Positions 52,086-60,909 of a stretch of 64,000 nt of DNA are shown piece after piece. Each line of letters starts with the position of its first letter. Position 1 is the first letter of the stretch. The notes beneath the pieces were generated by a model. That model saw nothing but the letters and a program-made list of their open reading frames with translations. It had not been told where the DNA came from and ran no database searches. The position numbers and the translations under genes are program-made. This DNA comes from [Actinomadura] parvosata subsp. kistnae (lineage in GTDB: Bacteria > Actinomycetota > Actinomycetes > Streptosporangiales > Streptosporangiaceae). The stretch is from contig NZ_OOHJ01000022.1 of NCBI RefSeq assembly GCF_900323885.1, positions 1,798,001 to 1,862,000 of the forward strand, given 5' to 3'.

Positions 52086-53387
52086 ATGGCACAGCCCTAC
52101 TACCTCAGCGGCAATCTGGCCCCCGTCCCCGACGAGATCGACGCCCACGACCTGGCCGTCACCGGCGAGCTGCCCGCCGAGCTCACCGGCCGCTACTTCC
52201 GCAACGGCCCCAACCCCCGCCCCGGCGAGGACCCCGGCCACTGGTTCACCGGCCACGGGATGCTGCACGGCGTGCGCCTGCGCGACGGCCGCGCCGAGTG
52301 GTACCGCAACCGGTGGGTGCGCACGAAGAAGTTCACCGACGACGCCCCGTTCGTCGGCGAGGGCGGCGTCGACCTGGCCGCCGTCTCCGCCAACACGCAC
52401 GTCGTCCGGCACTCCGGCCGCATCCTGGCGCTGGTCGAGAACGGCTTCCCGTACGAGGTGACGCCCGAGCTCGACACCGTCGGCCCGGTCGACTTCGGCG
52501 GCCGGCTCACCACCGCGATGACCGCCCACCCCAAGGAGGACCCGGTCACCGGCGAGCTGCACTTCTTCGGCTACGGCTTCTTCCCGCCCTACCTCACCTA
52601 CCACCGGCTCTCGGCGGCCGGCGAGCTGGTGGAGAGCAGGCGGATCGACGTGCCGGGCTCGACGATGATGCACGACTTCGCCGTCACCGAGCACCACCTC
52701 CTCTGGCTCGACCTGCCCATGGTGTTCCGCCTGGAGCGCGGCGGCATGCCGTACGCGTGGGAGGACGACTACGGCGCCAGGATCGGCGTGACGCCCAGGG
52801 CGGGCGGCCCGACCCGCTGGTTCGAGGTGGACCCCTGCTACGTCTTCCACGTCGGCAACGCCTGGGAGGACGCTGACGGGCGCATCGTCCTCAACGCGGC
52901 CCGGTACACCCGCGACCGCTTCACGGCGCTCTGGGGCCGCATCGGCGGCGCCGAGGACCCCGCCGTGTCCGCCGCCGCGTCGGGGGTCGCGGTGCTGCAC
53001 CGGTGGACGCTCGATCCGGCCACGGGCGTGGTGAAGGAGGAGGCGCTGGACGACCGCGGCGTGGAGTTCCCGACGTTCAACGAGAGCCTGCTCGGGCGGC
53101 GCAGCCGCTACCTCTACACGGTGGCCGACGACGGCGTGGTCAAGTACGACCAGCGCGACGGCGACTCCCAGGTCAGGAAGACCGGGGGCGACACGGGCGA
53201 GGCGGTGTTCGTGCCGGCCGAGGGGGCGACCGGCGAGGACGAGGGGTGGCTGCTGTCCGTGGTGACCAGGGGCGACGCCTCGGAGCTGCTGGTCCTGGAC
53301 GCCCGCGACCTGTCGGACGTGGCCTCGGTGCGGCTGCCGCGCCGCGTGCCGGCCGGCTTCCACGGGTCCTGGCTGGGCGAGGAGTGA
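52086..53387 (+). CDS. carotenoid (apocarotenoid) oxygenase
   Basis: A 433-residue non-haem iron enzyme that cleaves carotenoid or apocarotenoid double bonds. It has the seven-blade propeller pattern of the RPE65/CCD family: YFRNGPNP, HWFTGHGMLHGV (early His), TAHPKEDPVTGELHFF, MMHDFAVTEHHLLW, PCYVFHVGNAWED, and the late His in PAGFHGSW. These provide the four His iron ligands. GGAGGAT is 5 bases before the ATG. It is coupled to the GNAT gene. No carotenoid synthesis genes are near. Confidence 0.9.
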   Translation: MAQPYYLSGNLAPVPDEIDAHDLAVTGELPAELTGRYFRNGPNPRPGEDPGHWFTGHGMLHGVRLRDGRAEWYRNRWVRTKKFTDDAPFVGEGGVDLAAVSANTHVVRHSGRILALVENGFPYEVTPELDTVGPVDFGGRLTTAMTAHPKEDPVTGELHFFGYGFFPPYLTYHRLSAAGELVESRRIDVPGSTMMHDFAVTEHHLLWLDLPMVFRLERGGMPYAWEDDYGARIGVTPRAGGPTRWFEVDPCYVFHVGNAWEDADGRIVLNAARYTRDRFTALWGRIGGAEDPAVSAAASGVAVLHRWTLDPATGVVKEEALDDRGVEFPTFNESLLGRRSRYLYTVADDGVVKYDQRDGDSQVRKTGGDTGEAVFVPAEGATGEDEGWLLSVVTRGDASELLVLDARDLSDVASVRLPRRVPAGFHGSWLGEE

Positions 53388-53392
53388 GCGGG

Positions 53393-53941
53393 ATGCCGAT
53401 CAGAGCGGCCCGGTGGGAGCACGAGGCGGAGGCGATCGGCGACGCGCTGGCCAGGGCCTTCCACGACGATCCGGTGATCAGATGGCTCCTGCCCGAGCCC
53501 GAGGGCACCGCCGCCATGTTCGTCGCGCTGGCCCGGCACATGCACGCCATCACCGACGTCGCCGGTGACGTCTCCGGGGTGGCGGTGTGGGATCCGCCCG
53601 GTCACCGGCCCGACGAGGAAGTCGGCATCCCTGGCCTGGTCGCCGCGATGGGGGACCGGGTCACGTACGGGATGACGCTTGAGGAGACGATGGCCCGCCA
53701 CCGGCCCGAGCAGCCGCACTGGTACCTGGCGCAGCTCGGCACGGTGCCCGAGCTGCAGGGCACGGGCGTCGGCGGCGCGCTCCTGCGCGCGGGGCCGGCC
53801 CGCTGCGACGGGCCCGTCTACCTGGAGAGCAGCAAGGAGTCGAACGTCCCCTTCTACGAGAAGCACGGCTTCCAGGTCACCGAGCGCTTCACGCTGCCCG
53901 GCGGGCCGCCGGTCTGGGGGATGTGGCGACCTGCCCTCTGA
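53393..53941 (+). CDS. GNAT-family N-acetyltransferase
   Basis: A 182-residue acetyltransferase. The acetyl-CoA loop is LGTVPELQGTGVGGALL (about 115-131), followed by VYLESSKESNVPFYEKHGFQV, typical of the GNAT fold. Substrate unknown. ATG 53393 lies 6 bp past the oxygenase stop; a GTG at 53384 overlapping that stop is an alternative. The tight spacing indicates one transcript with the oxygenase. Confidence 0.88.
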   Translation: MPIRAARWEHEAEAIGDALARAFHDDPVIRWLLPEPEGTAAMFVALARHMHAITDVAGDVSGVAVWDPPGHRPDEEVGIPGLVAAMGDRVTYGMTLEETMARHRPEQPHWYLAQLGTVPELQGTGVGGALLRAGPARCDGPVYLESSKESNVPFYEKHGFQVTERFTLPGGPPVWGMWRPAL

Positions 53942-53979
53942 TCCTGGTAAGTGACGCCTTACCGGATTATGGTGACGCC

Positions 53980-55452
53980 ATGACGACGCTGACGTTCGAC
54001 TCCATCAACCCGGCGACCGGCGAGATCGTCGGCAGTCACCCGAAGCAGACCCCCGACGCCGTGCACGAGGCGGTGGGCCGGGCGGAGGAGGCCGCCGCCT
54101 GGTGGGCCGCCCTCGGCCCGGCCGAGCGCCGGCGGCGGCTGCTCGACTACAAGGCGGTCCTCGCCCAGCACCTCAAGGAGCTGACCACGCTCGTCCACCA
54201 GGAGACGGGCAAGCCGGTGGGCGACGCCACGCTGGAGCTCGTGCTCACCCTCACGCACCTCGACTGGGCCGCGCGCAACGCCCAGAAGGTGCTCGGCCGC
54301 CGCCGCGTGGCCACCGGCATGATCGGCCTCAACCTGGCCGCCACGCTGGAGTACCTGCCCCTCGGCGTCGTCGCCGCCATCGGCCCGTGGAACTATCCGG
54401 TCTTCACCCCCATGGGCTCCATCGCGTACGCGCTGGCGGCCGGCAACGCGGTCGTGTTCAAGCCCAGCGAGCTGACCCCGGGCGTCGGCGTGCGGCTGGC
54501 CGAGCTCTTCCGCGAGTCGGTGCCCGAGCACCCCGTGTTCCAGACGGTGACGGGGCTGGGCGAGACCGGCGCGGCGCTGGCGGGCGACCCCCGCGTGAAG
54601 AAGGTGGCCTTCACCGGCTCCACCGCCACGGCCAAGCGCGTCATGGCCGCCTGCGCCGAGAACCTGACGCCGATCGTGGCCGAGTGCGGCGGCAAGGACG
54701 CGTTCATCGTGGACGCCGACGCCGACCTCAAGGCCGCCGCCGACGCCTGCCTGTGGGGCGCGATGGCCAACGCCGGGCAGACGTGCGCCGGCGTCGAGCG
54801 GGTCTACGTCGTCGACGCCGTCTATGAAAGTTTCATCCGCGAGCTGTCCGAGCGGGTGACGAAGGTGAAGGCCGGCGAGCACTACGGGCCGATCACCATG
54901 CCGGGTCAGGTGGACGTCATCAAGCGGCACATCGACGACGCCACCAAGTCGGGCCGGGTGATCGCCGGCGGGCCCGAGTCGGTGCGGGCGCCGTACGTCG
55001 ACCCGGTGATCGTCGAGGACGTGCCCGAGGACTCCCCCGCCGTGCGGGAGGAGACGTTCGGCCCGACCATCACCGTGCGCCGCACCCGCGACGCCCAGGA
55101 GGCGTTGTCGCTGGCCAACGCGTCGGCGTACGGGCTGGGCGGCACCATCTTCAGCAGGAACGCGCGCCGCGCGACGGAGCTGGCGCGCCTCATGCGCAGC
55201 GGGATGACCGCGATCAACTCCGTCATCTCCTTCGCCGGGGTGCCCGCGCTGCCGTTCGGCGGGGTCGGCGATTCGGGGTTCGGCCGGATCCACGGGGCCG
55301 ACGGCCTGCGCGAGTTCGCCCGGCCCAAGGCCATCGCCCGGCAGCGGTTCGCGATGTCCGGGATGAACCTCACCTCGTTCAATCGAGGGCCCGCGGAGCT
55401 TGAGCGACTGGTCAGACTCGTCACGTTCTTGCACGGACGACGTAAAAGATAA
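53980..55452 (+). CDS. aldehyde dehydrogenase (succinate-semialdehyde type)
   Basis: A 490-residue NAD(P)-dependent aldehyde dehydrogenase. Asn138 in GPWNYP, Glu235 in VAECGGKDAF and the nucleophile Cys269 in NAGQTCAGVERV are all present. The N-terminus INPATGEIV and overall pattern are closest to succinate-semialdehyde-type enzymes, but the C-terminal 30 residues (SFNRGPAELERLVRLVTFLHGRRKR region) are an extra basic tail. Precise substrate is not determinable. A TetR gene follows 64 bp downstream on the same strand. Confidence 0.88.
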   Translation: MTTLTFDSINPATGEIVGSHPKQTPDAVHEAVGRAEEAAAWWAALGPAERRRRLLDYKAVLAQHLKELTTLVHQETGKPVGDATLELVLTLTHLDWAARNAQKVLGRRRVATGMIGLNLAATLEYLPLGVVAAIGPWNYPVFTPMGSIAYALAAGNAVVFKPSELTPGVGVRLAELFRESVPEHPVFQTVTGLGETGAALAGDPRVKKVAFTGSTATAKRVMAACAENLTPIVAECGGKDAFIVDADADLKAAADACLWGAMANAGQTCAGVERVYVVDAVYESFIRELSERVTKVKAGEHYGPITMPGQVDVIKRHIDDATKSGRVIAGGPESVRAPYVDPVIVEDVPEDSPAVREETFGPTITVRRTRDAQEALSLANASAYGLGGTIFSRNARRATELARLMRSGMTAINSVISFAGVPALPFGGVGDSGFGRIHGADGLREFARPKAIARQRFAMSGMNLTSFNRGPAELERLVRLVTFLHGRRKR

Positions 55453-55472
55453 TCTTCTTACCCTTTCCCTTA

Positions 55473-55485
55473 ACGGATCATCCGT
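55473..55485. promoter_or_regulatory. palindromic operator candidate before TetR gene
   Basis: ACGGAT-C-ATCCGT perfect palindrome, 30 bp before the TetR start, with a CATAAT -10-like box right after it (55487-55492). An autoregulatory site is the simplest reading. Confidence 0.5.
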
Positions 55486-55515
55486 CCATAATTGTGTGCT
55501 CTGGGGGCCACGATC

Positions 55516-56139
55516 ATGTTGGACGGGTGGAATGTGAACCGGTCTTACCGGGGAATGTCGGCTGAGCAAAGGCTGGCAGACAGACGCGAGCGGCTGATGA
55601 CGGCCGCGTACACGCTATACGCGAAGCCGGGTTTCACGGCGACGACCATCGAAAGGCTGTGCTCGGAGGCGCGGATCTCCAACCGCGCCTTCTACGAATG
55701 TTTCGGCGGGCGGGAGGAGCTCCTCCAGGCCCTGCACGAGCGCTGCGTCGAGGAAAGCCTGGCGGTCGTCGCCAAGGCGGTGGCGGAGGCCCCCCAGACG
55801 CTTGACGGAAGAGTCAAGGCCGGGATTCGCGCCTATATCGAATTCACAACGGCCGACTGGCGGCGGGCACGCATCATGCATGTCGAGGTGCGCAGGTCGG
55901 GAGACGTCCTGACACTCTCCCGTCAGCGCGCCGTGTCCTCGTTCGCGAGGTTGGTCGAGGAGGCGTCCGCCGATTTTCCGCTGGGCAGCGACTTGAATCG
56001 CCGCCTGGTCGCACTCGGAGTAATTGGGGCGTTACAAGAGTTGCTCATCGAATGGCTGCTCGCCGATGACCAGCCGGACATCGACGAACTCGTGGCGGTC
56101 GCCGTCCACATCTTCAACCGCAGCCTCGGCACCGCCTGA
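55516..56139 (+). CDS. TetR-family regulator
   Basis: A 207-residue regulator. The DNA-binding region is at about 22-70 (RLMTAAYTLYAKPGFTATTI then CSEARISNRAFYECFGGREELL); the C-terminal helices form an unrecognised ligand domain. ATG 55516 is used; the frame is open 8 codons upstream and internal GTG and ATG codons follow. GC content is lower than in neighbours, notably in the last third. It lies downstream of the aldehyde dehydrogenase on the same strand. Confidence 0.85.
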   Translation: MLDGWNVNRSYRGMSAEQRLADRRERLMTAAYTLYAKPGFTATTIERLCSEARISNRAFYECFGGREELLQALHERCVEESLAVVAKAVAEAPQTLDGRVKAGIRAYIEFTTADWRRARIMHVEVRRSGDVLTLSRQRAVSSFARLVEEASADFPLGSDLNRRLVALGVIGALQELLIEWLLADDQPDIDELVAVAVHIFNRSLGTA

Positions 56140-56218
56140 ACGCGTTATCCACCGGCCATTCATCGGGCGTTTAGCAGAGTCGGCCGGCCGAAAACTACAT
56201 TTTGTCTAAGCAGGGAAA

Positions 56219-56248
56219 GAGCGGGTGCCGGCTGATCGTCACCCGCTC
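56219..56248 (-). terminator. terminator of the STAS gene
   Basis: Perfect 9-bp arms GAGCGGGTG / CACCCGCTC with a 12-base loop, 12 bp past the STAS stop, followed on the minus strand by TTTCCC. Confidence 0.65.
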
Positions 56249-56260
56249 CGATATGTCACC

Positions 56261-56578
56261 TCAGGCCACCGCGGCCGCCGGAGCCTCCACGTGCAGCACC
56301 CGATTCAGCCGGGTCACCGCGAGTATCCGCATGATCCTCGGTGGCACCCCCCGAAGAACGAGGCGGCGCTCGACGCTCAGCGCGCGCCGGTGCGCCCCCA
56401 CGAGCACGCCGAGGCCGGTGGCGTCGATCATCTCCAGCTTGGAGAGATCGAGGATCAGGTCGCCCTCGCCCGCGTCGAGCGCTTTGTGCAGGCGCTCACG
56501 CACCGGCGCCGACGTGCCGGCGTCGAGCCGGGCCCCGATCCGTACCACCTGGGCACCCGGATTGCCCCGGACGCGCAT
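56261..56578 (-). CDS. STAS-domain protein
   Basis: A 105-residue single STAS domain. The phospho-acceptor loop reads MIDATGLG, with Thr instead of the usual second Ser, so phosphorylation is still possible but less typical. GGAGGTGGC lies directly before the ATG. It follows the histidine kinase gene on the same strand after 164 bp occupied by the 21-bp repeat array. No anti-sigma factor is adjacent. Confidence 0.82.
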   Translation of the reverse strand: MRVRGNPGAQVVRIGARLDAGTSAPVRERLHKALDAGEGDLILDLSKLEMIDATGLGVLVGAHRRALSVERRLVLRGVPPRIMRILAVTRLNRVLHVEAPAAAVA

Positions 56579-56634
56579 GCCACCTCCTTGCTCGCGCACG
56601 TACGCACGTACCTACTCCCCTACCCACCAGGCCG

Positions 56635-56757
56635 GCTCTTCTACATCCCGGGGGACTTTCCCGCATCCCAGGGGGCTTTCCTACGCTCCCGGGGGCTTTC
56701 CTCCATGCCGGGCGGGCTCTCCTACACGCCGGGCAGGCTTTCCTACATGCCGGGCAG
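56635..56757. repeat. 20-21-bp degenerate tandem repeat spanning the kinase stop codon
   Basis: Six units on the minus strand, consensus CTGCCCGGCATGTAGGAAAG+C. The first unit (56737-56757) holds the last codons and TAG stop of the histidine kinase; five further copies follow towards the STAS gene. Confidence 0.85.
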
Positions 56758-57912
56758 GGGCAGCGCCACGACGGCGGCGAGCACGAAGTGCCCGTCGGGG
56801 GCCGGGCCCGCCCGCAGTTCGCCGCCCACGGCGGCCAGCCGCTCGCCCATGCCCGCCAGGCCGCTGCCCAGGTCGGCCGCCTGCCGGCGGGCCGCCCCGT
56901 CGTTGCGCACGCGCAGCTCCGCCTCCCGCTCCGTGAAGCGGATGGTGATCTCGCAGAACGACGCGTCGCTGTGCTTCAGCACGTTCGTCACCGCCTCGCG
57001 TACCGCGTAGGCGAACACCGGCGCCACGCCGGCCGGCAGCTCACGGTAGGGCAGGCGCACCTCGCAGCGGACCCCGGCCGCTTCGAGCACACCTTTCACG
57101 CTATTCACCTCAGCGGCCAAGTCAAGCTCGCGGTAGCCGCGCACGGCCTGCCGCAGGTCCTTGAGCGCCTTCCTGGTCAGGCCGTTCACCTCGGCCATCT
57201 CGGCCTTGGCGGCGGCCGCGTCCACGTCCGACAGGCGCACGGCCAGCTCCGTCTTCACCGCGATCGCCGAGAGCTGGTGGCCCACGAGGTCGTGCAGGTC
57301 CCTGGCGAAGCGCAGCCGCTCCTCGGCCAGCGCCAGCTTCGTGTGCGCCTCACGTCCCTGGTGCACCTGCTCCGCCAGCGTCCAGATCCACACCCACAGC
57401 CGGTTGGACGGCGGCATCACCGCGCACATCACCCCGAACATCAGCGCGTTGACGAACAGCACCTCCTCGAACGTCAGGTGCAGCCCGACGGTGAACAGGT
57501 TGTCCCGCCAGGTCACGGCCGCCGCCGCGACGCTCACCAGCCACGTGCCGGCCGAGATGAGCAGCGAGGTGCGCCGCGGCAGGTTCAGCGTGGCGATGGA
57601 CAGCCAGGCCATGAGGATGAACCCCCAGGCCGTCAGGTCCGGCCCGCCCACGAGGGCCGCGGTCAGCGCGAGGACCGCCGCCACCACCACCAGCCGGGTG
57701 GGGTGACGACGGTCCAGGATCGCCCGGATGATGCGCGGGCACAACCACGTGAACAGGGCCGCGGGGACGACCGCGAGCGCGGTGCGCCACCAGCTCAGCA
57801 GCCCCGCGTCGAGCCGGGAAGCGGCGCAGACGACGATGACCAGCCAGGTGGCGGCGATCCCCGAGACCAGGACGTGCCTGGTGTATCGCCGCGCCTGCTC
57901 GATCTCGTCCAT
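56743..57912 (-). CDS. sensor histidine kinase (HisKA_3 type)
   Basis: A 389-residue membrane kinase. Five or six helices (about 15-175) precede a DHp domain with the phospho-acceptor His in RFARDLHDLVGHQLSAIAV (about 205-223) and an HATPase domain (N box AVREAVTNVLKH, G box LGSGLAGMGERL). This is the NarL/DesK-type kinase group that normally pairs with a LuxR-type regulator, but none is adjacent. Its ATG follows the permease TAG with no gap, so it is the third gene of the ABC operon. Confidence 0.92.
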   Translation of the reverse strand: MDEIEQARRYTRHVLVSGIAATWLVIVVCAASRLDAGLLSWWRTALAVVPAALFTWLCPRIIRAILDRRHPTRLVVVAAVLALTAALVGGPDLTAWGFILMAWLSIATLNLPRRTSLLISAGTWLVSVAAAAVTWRDNLFTVGLHLTFEEVLFVNALMFGVMCAVMPPSNRLWVWIWTLAEQVHQGREAHTKLALAEERLRFARDLHDLVGHQLSAIAVKTELAVRLSDVDAAAAKAEMAEVNGLTRKALKDLRQAVRGYRELDLAAEVNSVKGVLEAAGVRCEVRLPYRELPAGVAPVFAYAVREAVTNVLKHSDASFCEITIRFTEREAELRVRNDGAARRQAADLGSGLAGMGERLAAVGGELRAGPAPDGHFVLAAVVALPLPGM

Positions 57913-59022
57913 CTACCGGCTGCGCAACACTTCGCCGAACTTCAGCCTGGCCCCCGTCCGCAGCACGGCCCGCTCGTACACCGTGGAGCCGATCTTCAGC
58001 ACCACCACCACGGCCAGCGCCATCGCCAGCATGGACAGCCCGACCTGCCACATGGGGACCTCGGTCGCGGCCATGCGCACCGGCATGACCATGGAGGAGA
58101 ACGGCGGCACGTACGACAGCACCGTGGCCAGCGTGCCCGTGGGCTCGTTGGTGACGTAGAACGACACGAAGTACGTCACCATGATCATCATGGTGAGCGG
58201 GGTCAGGACCGTGTTCACCTCCTCCTGGCGGGAGACCAGCGAGGCGAACGCCGCCGACAGCGTGGCGAAGAAGGCGTAACCGAGCACGAACCACACCAGC
58301 ACCGCGACCACCAGGCCCACCATCCCCGGCGGGAAGTCGGCGGCCAGGCCGGAGACCGACGAAGCGGCCAGGCCGATGACCAGGATCGTGCCCAGGTTGA
58401 TCAGGCCGACCACGCCCAGCCCGAGGATCTTGCCGCCGAGGAGCTGCCACGGCCGCACGGCGGCCAGCAGGATCTCCACGATCCGGCTACCCTTCTCCTC
58501 GACCACCCCCATGGCCACCATCACGATCTGCCCCATGAGCAGCATGAACAGCAGCAGCACGAGCACGGTGGCGATGCCCTGGCGGGCCTCCTGGTACCGG
58601 GCGTCGGCGCCCACCGACTGCATCTCCAGCGGCGGGATGGCCACCCCCGCGGCGCCCAGCTTGAACTCCCGGTTGACGCTCTGCAGCAGCACCCCGAGCT
58701 CGGTGTTGATCTCCCCGTCGGTGAGCACCCTGGCGTTGTCGACCAGCACCGCGTCCACGTCGCCGGCGAGCACGGCCCGCTTCGCCGCCGCCTCGTCGGC
58801 GAACTTGCGCCACTCGAACTCGATGTCCGGGGCGGCGGCGTGCAGCGGCAGCTGCTGCGAGTTGACCAGCCCCAGCTTGTACGAGTCGCCCCCGCCCATG
58901 ATCTTGGGCAGGAAGGACACCGCCCCGACCAGCAGGGCCGTGACGAGCAGGCCGATCACGAACGCCCTGGTCCTGACCTGCGTGCTGACCTCGCGCCTGG
59001 CCACCAGTAGCAAACCGTTCAC
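57913..59022 (-). CDS. ABC-2 type permease (NatB-like)
   Basis: A 369-residue ABC-2 permease. It has an N-terminal helix (AFVIGLLVTALLVGAVSFL), a large outer loop (about 40-160) and five C-terminal helices, including the conserved VVEEKGSRIVEILLAAVRPWQLL segment. This is the NatB/YhaP design for export of Na+, drugs or peptides. Its ATG overlaps the TGA of the ATPase gene by four bases, so translation is coupled. Confidence 0.92.
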   Translation of the reverse strand: MNGLLLVARREVSTQVRTRAFVIGLLVTALLVGAVSFLPKIMGGGDSYKLGLVNSQQLPLHAAAPDIEFEWRKFADEAAAKRAVLAGDVDAVLVDNARVLTDGEINTELGVLLQSVNREFKLGAAGVAIPPLEMQSVGADARYQEARQGIATVLVLLLFMLLMGQIVMVAMGVVEEKGSRIVEILLAAVRPWQLLGGKILGLGVVGLINLGTILVIGLAASSVSGLAADFPPGMVGLVVAVLVWFVLGYAFFATLSAAFASLVSRQEEVNTVLTPLTMMIMVTYFVSFYVTNEPTGTLATVLSYVPPFSSMVMPVRMAATEVPMWQVGLSMLAMALAVVVVLKIGSTVYERAVLRTGARLKFGEVLRSR

Positions 59023-59915
59023 GCCACGGCCTCCTTGAAGATCTCGGTGAGGGTCGGCTGCTCGACACCGAAGTGCTCGACGTGGCCGGCCTTCATGGCG
59101 CGGCGCAGGATCTCCTGGTCGTCGCCCTCATCCGTCAGCAGGACCTGCCGGGAACCGCTCACGCTCACCGTGCCCGGCAGGCCGTCGGCCCAGCCCGGAG
59201 CCGGATCGCGGACGACCACGCGCAGCGTGCCGCTCTCGGCCGCACGCAGGTCGGCCACGGTCCCGGAGGCCACCATGCGGCCCGCCGAGACGATGCCCAC
59301 CGAGTCGCACAGCCGCTCCACCAGTTCGAGCTGATGACTGGAGAAGATCACCGGCACGCCGCCCCTGCACCGCTCCTGCAGCGCCGTGGCCAGCGCGTCC
59401 ACCGCGATCGGGTCCAGGCCAGAGAACGGCTCGTCGAGGATCAGCACCTCCGGGTCGTGCACCAGCGCCACGGCGAGCTGCACGCGCTGCTGGTTGCCCA
59501 GCGACAGCGCCTGCACCGCGTCGCCCCTGCGCTCGGTCAGCCCGAGCCGCTCCAGCAGGTCGTCGGTCGCCTTCTTCGCCGCCGGCGCGCTCAACCCGTG
59601 CAGGCGCCCGAAGTACTCGATCTGCTCGGCGACCCGCATCTTCTGGTACAGGCCGCGCTCCTCCGGCATGTACCCGAACCGCTGCCGGTCGTCGTAACCC
59701 AGCGGCCTGCCCTGCCAGCTCACCGAGCCGGAGTCCGCCTGCAGCACGCCCATCACGATGCGCATCGTCGTGGTCTTGCCCGCGCCGTTCGCACCCACGA
59801 ACCCGAACATCTCACCCGGACGCACCGTGAAACTGATCCCATCGAGGGCGACCTTGCCGCCGGGGGCGCCGGGACCGCCCGCGAAACGCTTGCGCAGCTC
59901 GCTGATCTCGAGCAT
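59019..59915 (-). CDS. ABC transporter ATP-binding protein (NatA-like)
   Basis: A 298-residue ATPase. Walker A GANGAGKTTT, Q loop FGYMPEERGLY, signature ALSLGNQQRVQLA and Walker B VLILDEPFSGLDP, H loop SSHQLE are in order; the final 60 residues are the DUF4162 tail found in NatA/YhaQ proteins. GAAGGAG is 8 bases before ATG 59915; a start nine codons upstream is possible. It drives the permease encoded next. Confidence 0.93.
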   Translation of the reverse strand: MLEISELRKRFAGGPGAPGGKVALDGISFTVRPGEMFGFVGANGAGKTTTMRIVMGVLQADSGSVSWQGRPLGYDDRQRFGYMPEERGLYQKMRVAEQIEYFGRLHGLSAPAAKKATDDLLERLGLTERRGDAVQALSLGNQQRVQLAVALVHDPEVLILDEPFSGLDPIAVDALATALQERCRGGVPVIFSSHQLELVERLCDSVGIVSAGRMVASGTVADLRAAESGTLRVVVRDPAPGWADGLPGTVSVSGSRQVLLTDEGDDQEILRRAMKAGHVEHFGVEQPTLTEIFKEAVA

Positions 59916-60074
59916 CAGGTCATCTCCTTCGTCATGGGTCAATAGTGGCTTCAGTCTGGTTCGCCCAGGTAGTCGCGGAAATCACCGCCCCGATGTGGAC
60001 CCTGCGGAGGAATCCGATGACATTTGTCACCCCCGCACCGGGACCGCGGCCGGCCGCTTCACTACCCTGAAGCC

Positions 60075-60665
60075 ATGACACGCGCCGACAAAGACAAACC
60101 CGTCGTTCTCTCCCACATCTACACCCGTGCGGGCGACGACGGCACCACGGCGCTGGTCGACATGAGCCGCACCACCAAGACCGACCCCCGGCTCGCCGCC
60201 TACGCCGACGTCGAGGAAGCCAACGCCCACCTCGGCCTCGCCCTCTCCCACGGCACCTTCCCCACCGCCCTCGCCGACGTCCTCGCCCGCATCCAGAACG
60301 AACTCTTCGACGTCGGCGCCGACCTCGCCACCCCCGTCATCCCCAACCCCGAATTCCCACCACTGCGGGTGGAACAGGGCTACATCGACCGCCTCGAAGA
60401 GCAGATCGACCGCTTCAACGCCGACCTCAAACCGCTGCGCAGCTTCATCCTCCCCGGCGGCGACCCCGCCACCGCCGCCCTCCACGTGGCCCGCGTCACG
60501 GTCCGCCGCGCCGAACGTACGGCGTGGGCGGCCCTGGAGGTACACGAGGACATGAACCCGCTGACGGCCAAATACCTCAACCGCCTCTCGGACCTGCTGT
60601 TCGTCGCCTGCCGCGTGGCCCACAACGGCAACGAACCCCTCTGGAAACCCGGCGCCACCCGCTGA
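60075..60665 (+). CDS. cob(I)alamin adenosyltransferase, PduO type
   Basis: A 196-residue enzyme that makes adenosylcobalamin from cob(I)alamin and ATP. The ATP site TRAGDDGTTAL is at about 17-27, and the later conserved block is LPGGDPATAALHVARVTVRRAERTA with NRLSDLLFVACR at the end. Adenosylcobalamin is the cofactor of methylmalonyl-CoA mutase, which uses the product of the epimerase found at 34.9 kb. ATG 60075 is chosen over an upstream in-frame start. It is divergent from the ABC operon. Confidence 0.93.
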   Translation: MTRADKDKPVVLSHIYTRAGDDGTTALVDMSRTTKTDPRLAAYADVEEANAHLGLALSHGTFPTALADVLARIQNELFDVGADLATPVIPNPEFPPLRVEQGYIDRLEEQIDRFNADLKPLRSFILPGGDPATAALHVARVTVRRAERTAWAALEVHEDMNPLTAKYLNRLSDLLFVACRVAHNGNEPLWKPGATR

Positions 60666-60777
60666 CCCTCCGGCCCCGGCCCGCCTCTGACCGCGACCTT
60701 AGTACGCCGCTTCGGCACGCCACGTGGCTGTAAGGGAACAACACGGTGCTTTTCGGTTTCCGGTTCGATGACGTGGT

Positions 60778-60860
60778 ATGCCCATTCCTGGCGAAGTCCG
60801 CGGTCAGCTTGCAGCGCGGTTCGCGGTGTTGCTGCCGCATCTGAACGAGCGTAAAACGGC
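60778..60860 (+). pseudogene. N-terminal remnant of an ISAzo13-like transposase
   Basis: From ATG 60778 the reading MPIPGEVRGQLAARFAVLLP then HLNERK resembles the N-terminus of ISAzo13-family transposases. It is cut off at 60861 where the IS256-type inverted repeat begins, and the 43 bases after the right end of that element do not clearly continue it. Confidence 0.4.
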
Positions 60861-60909
60861 GGGTCTGTACGGTCACTGGTGTAACTCCTGATCAAGGAGA
60901 ACGCACCTG

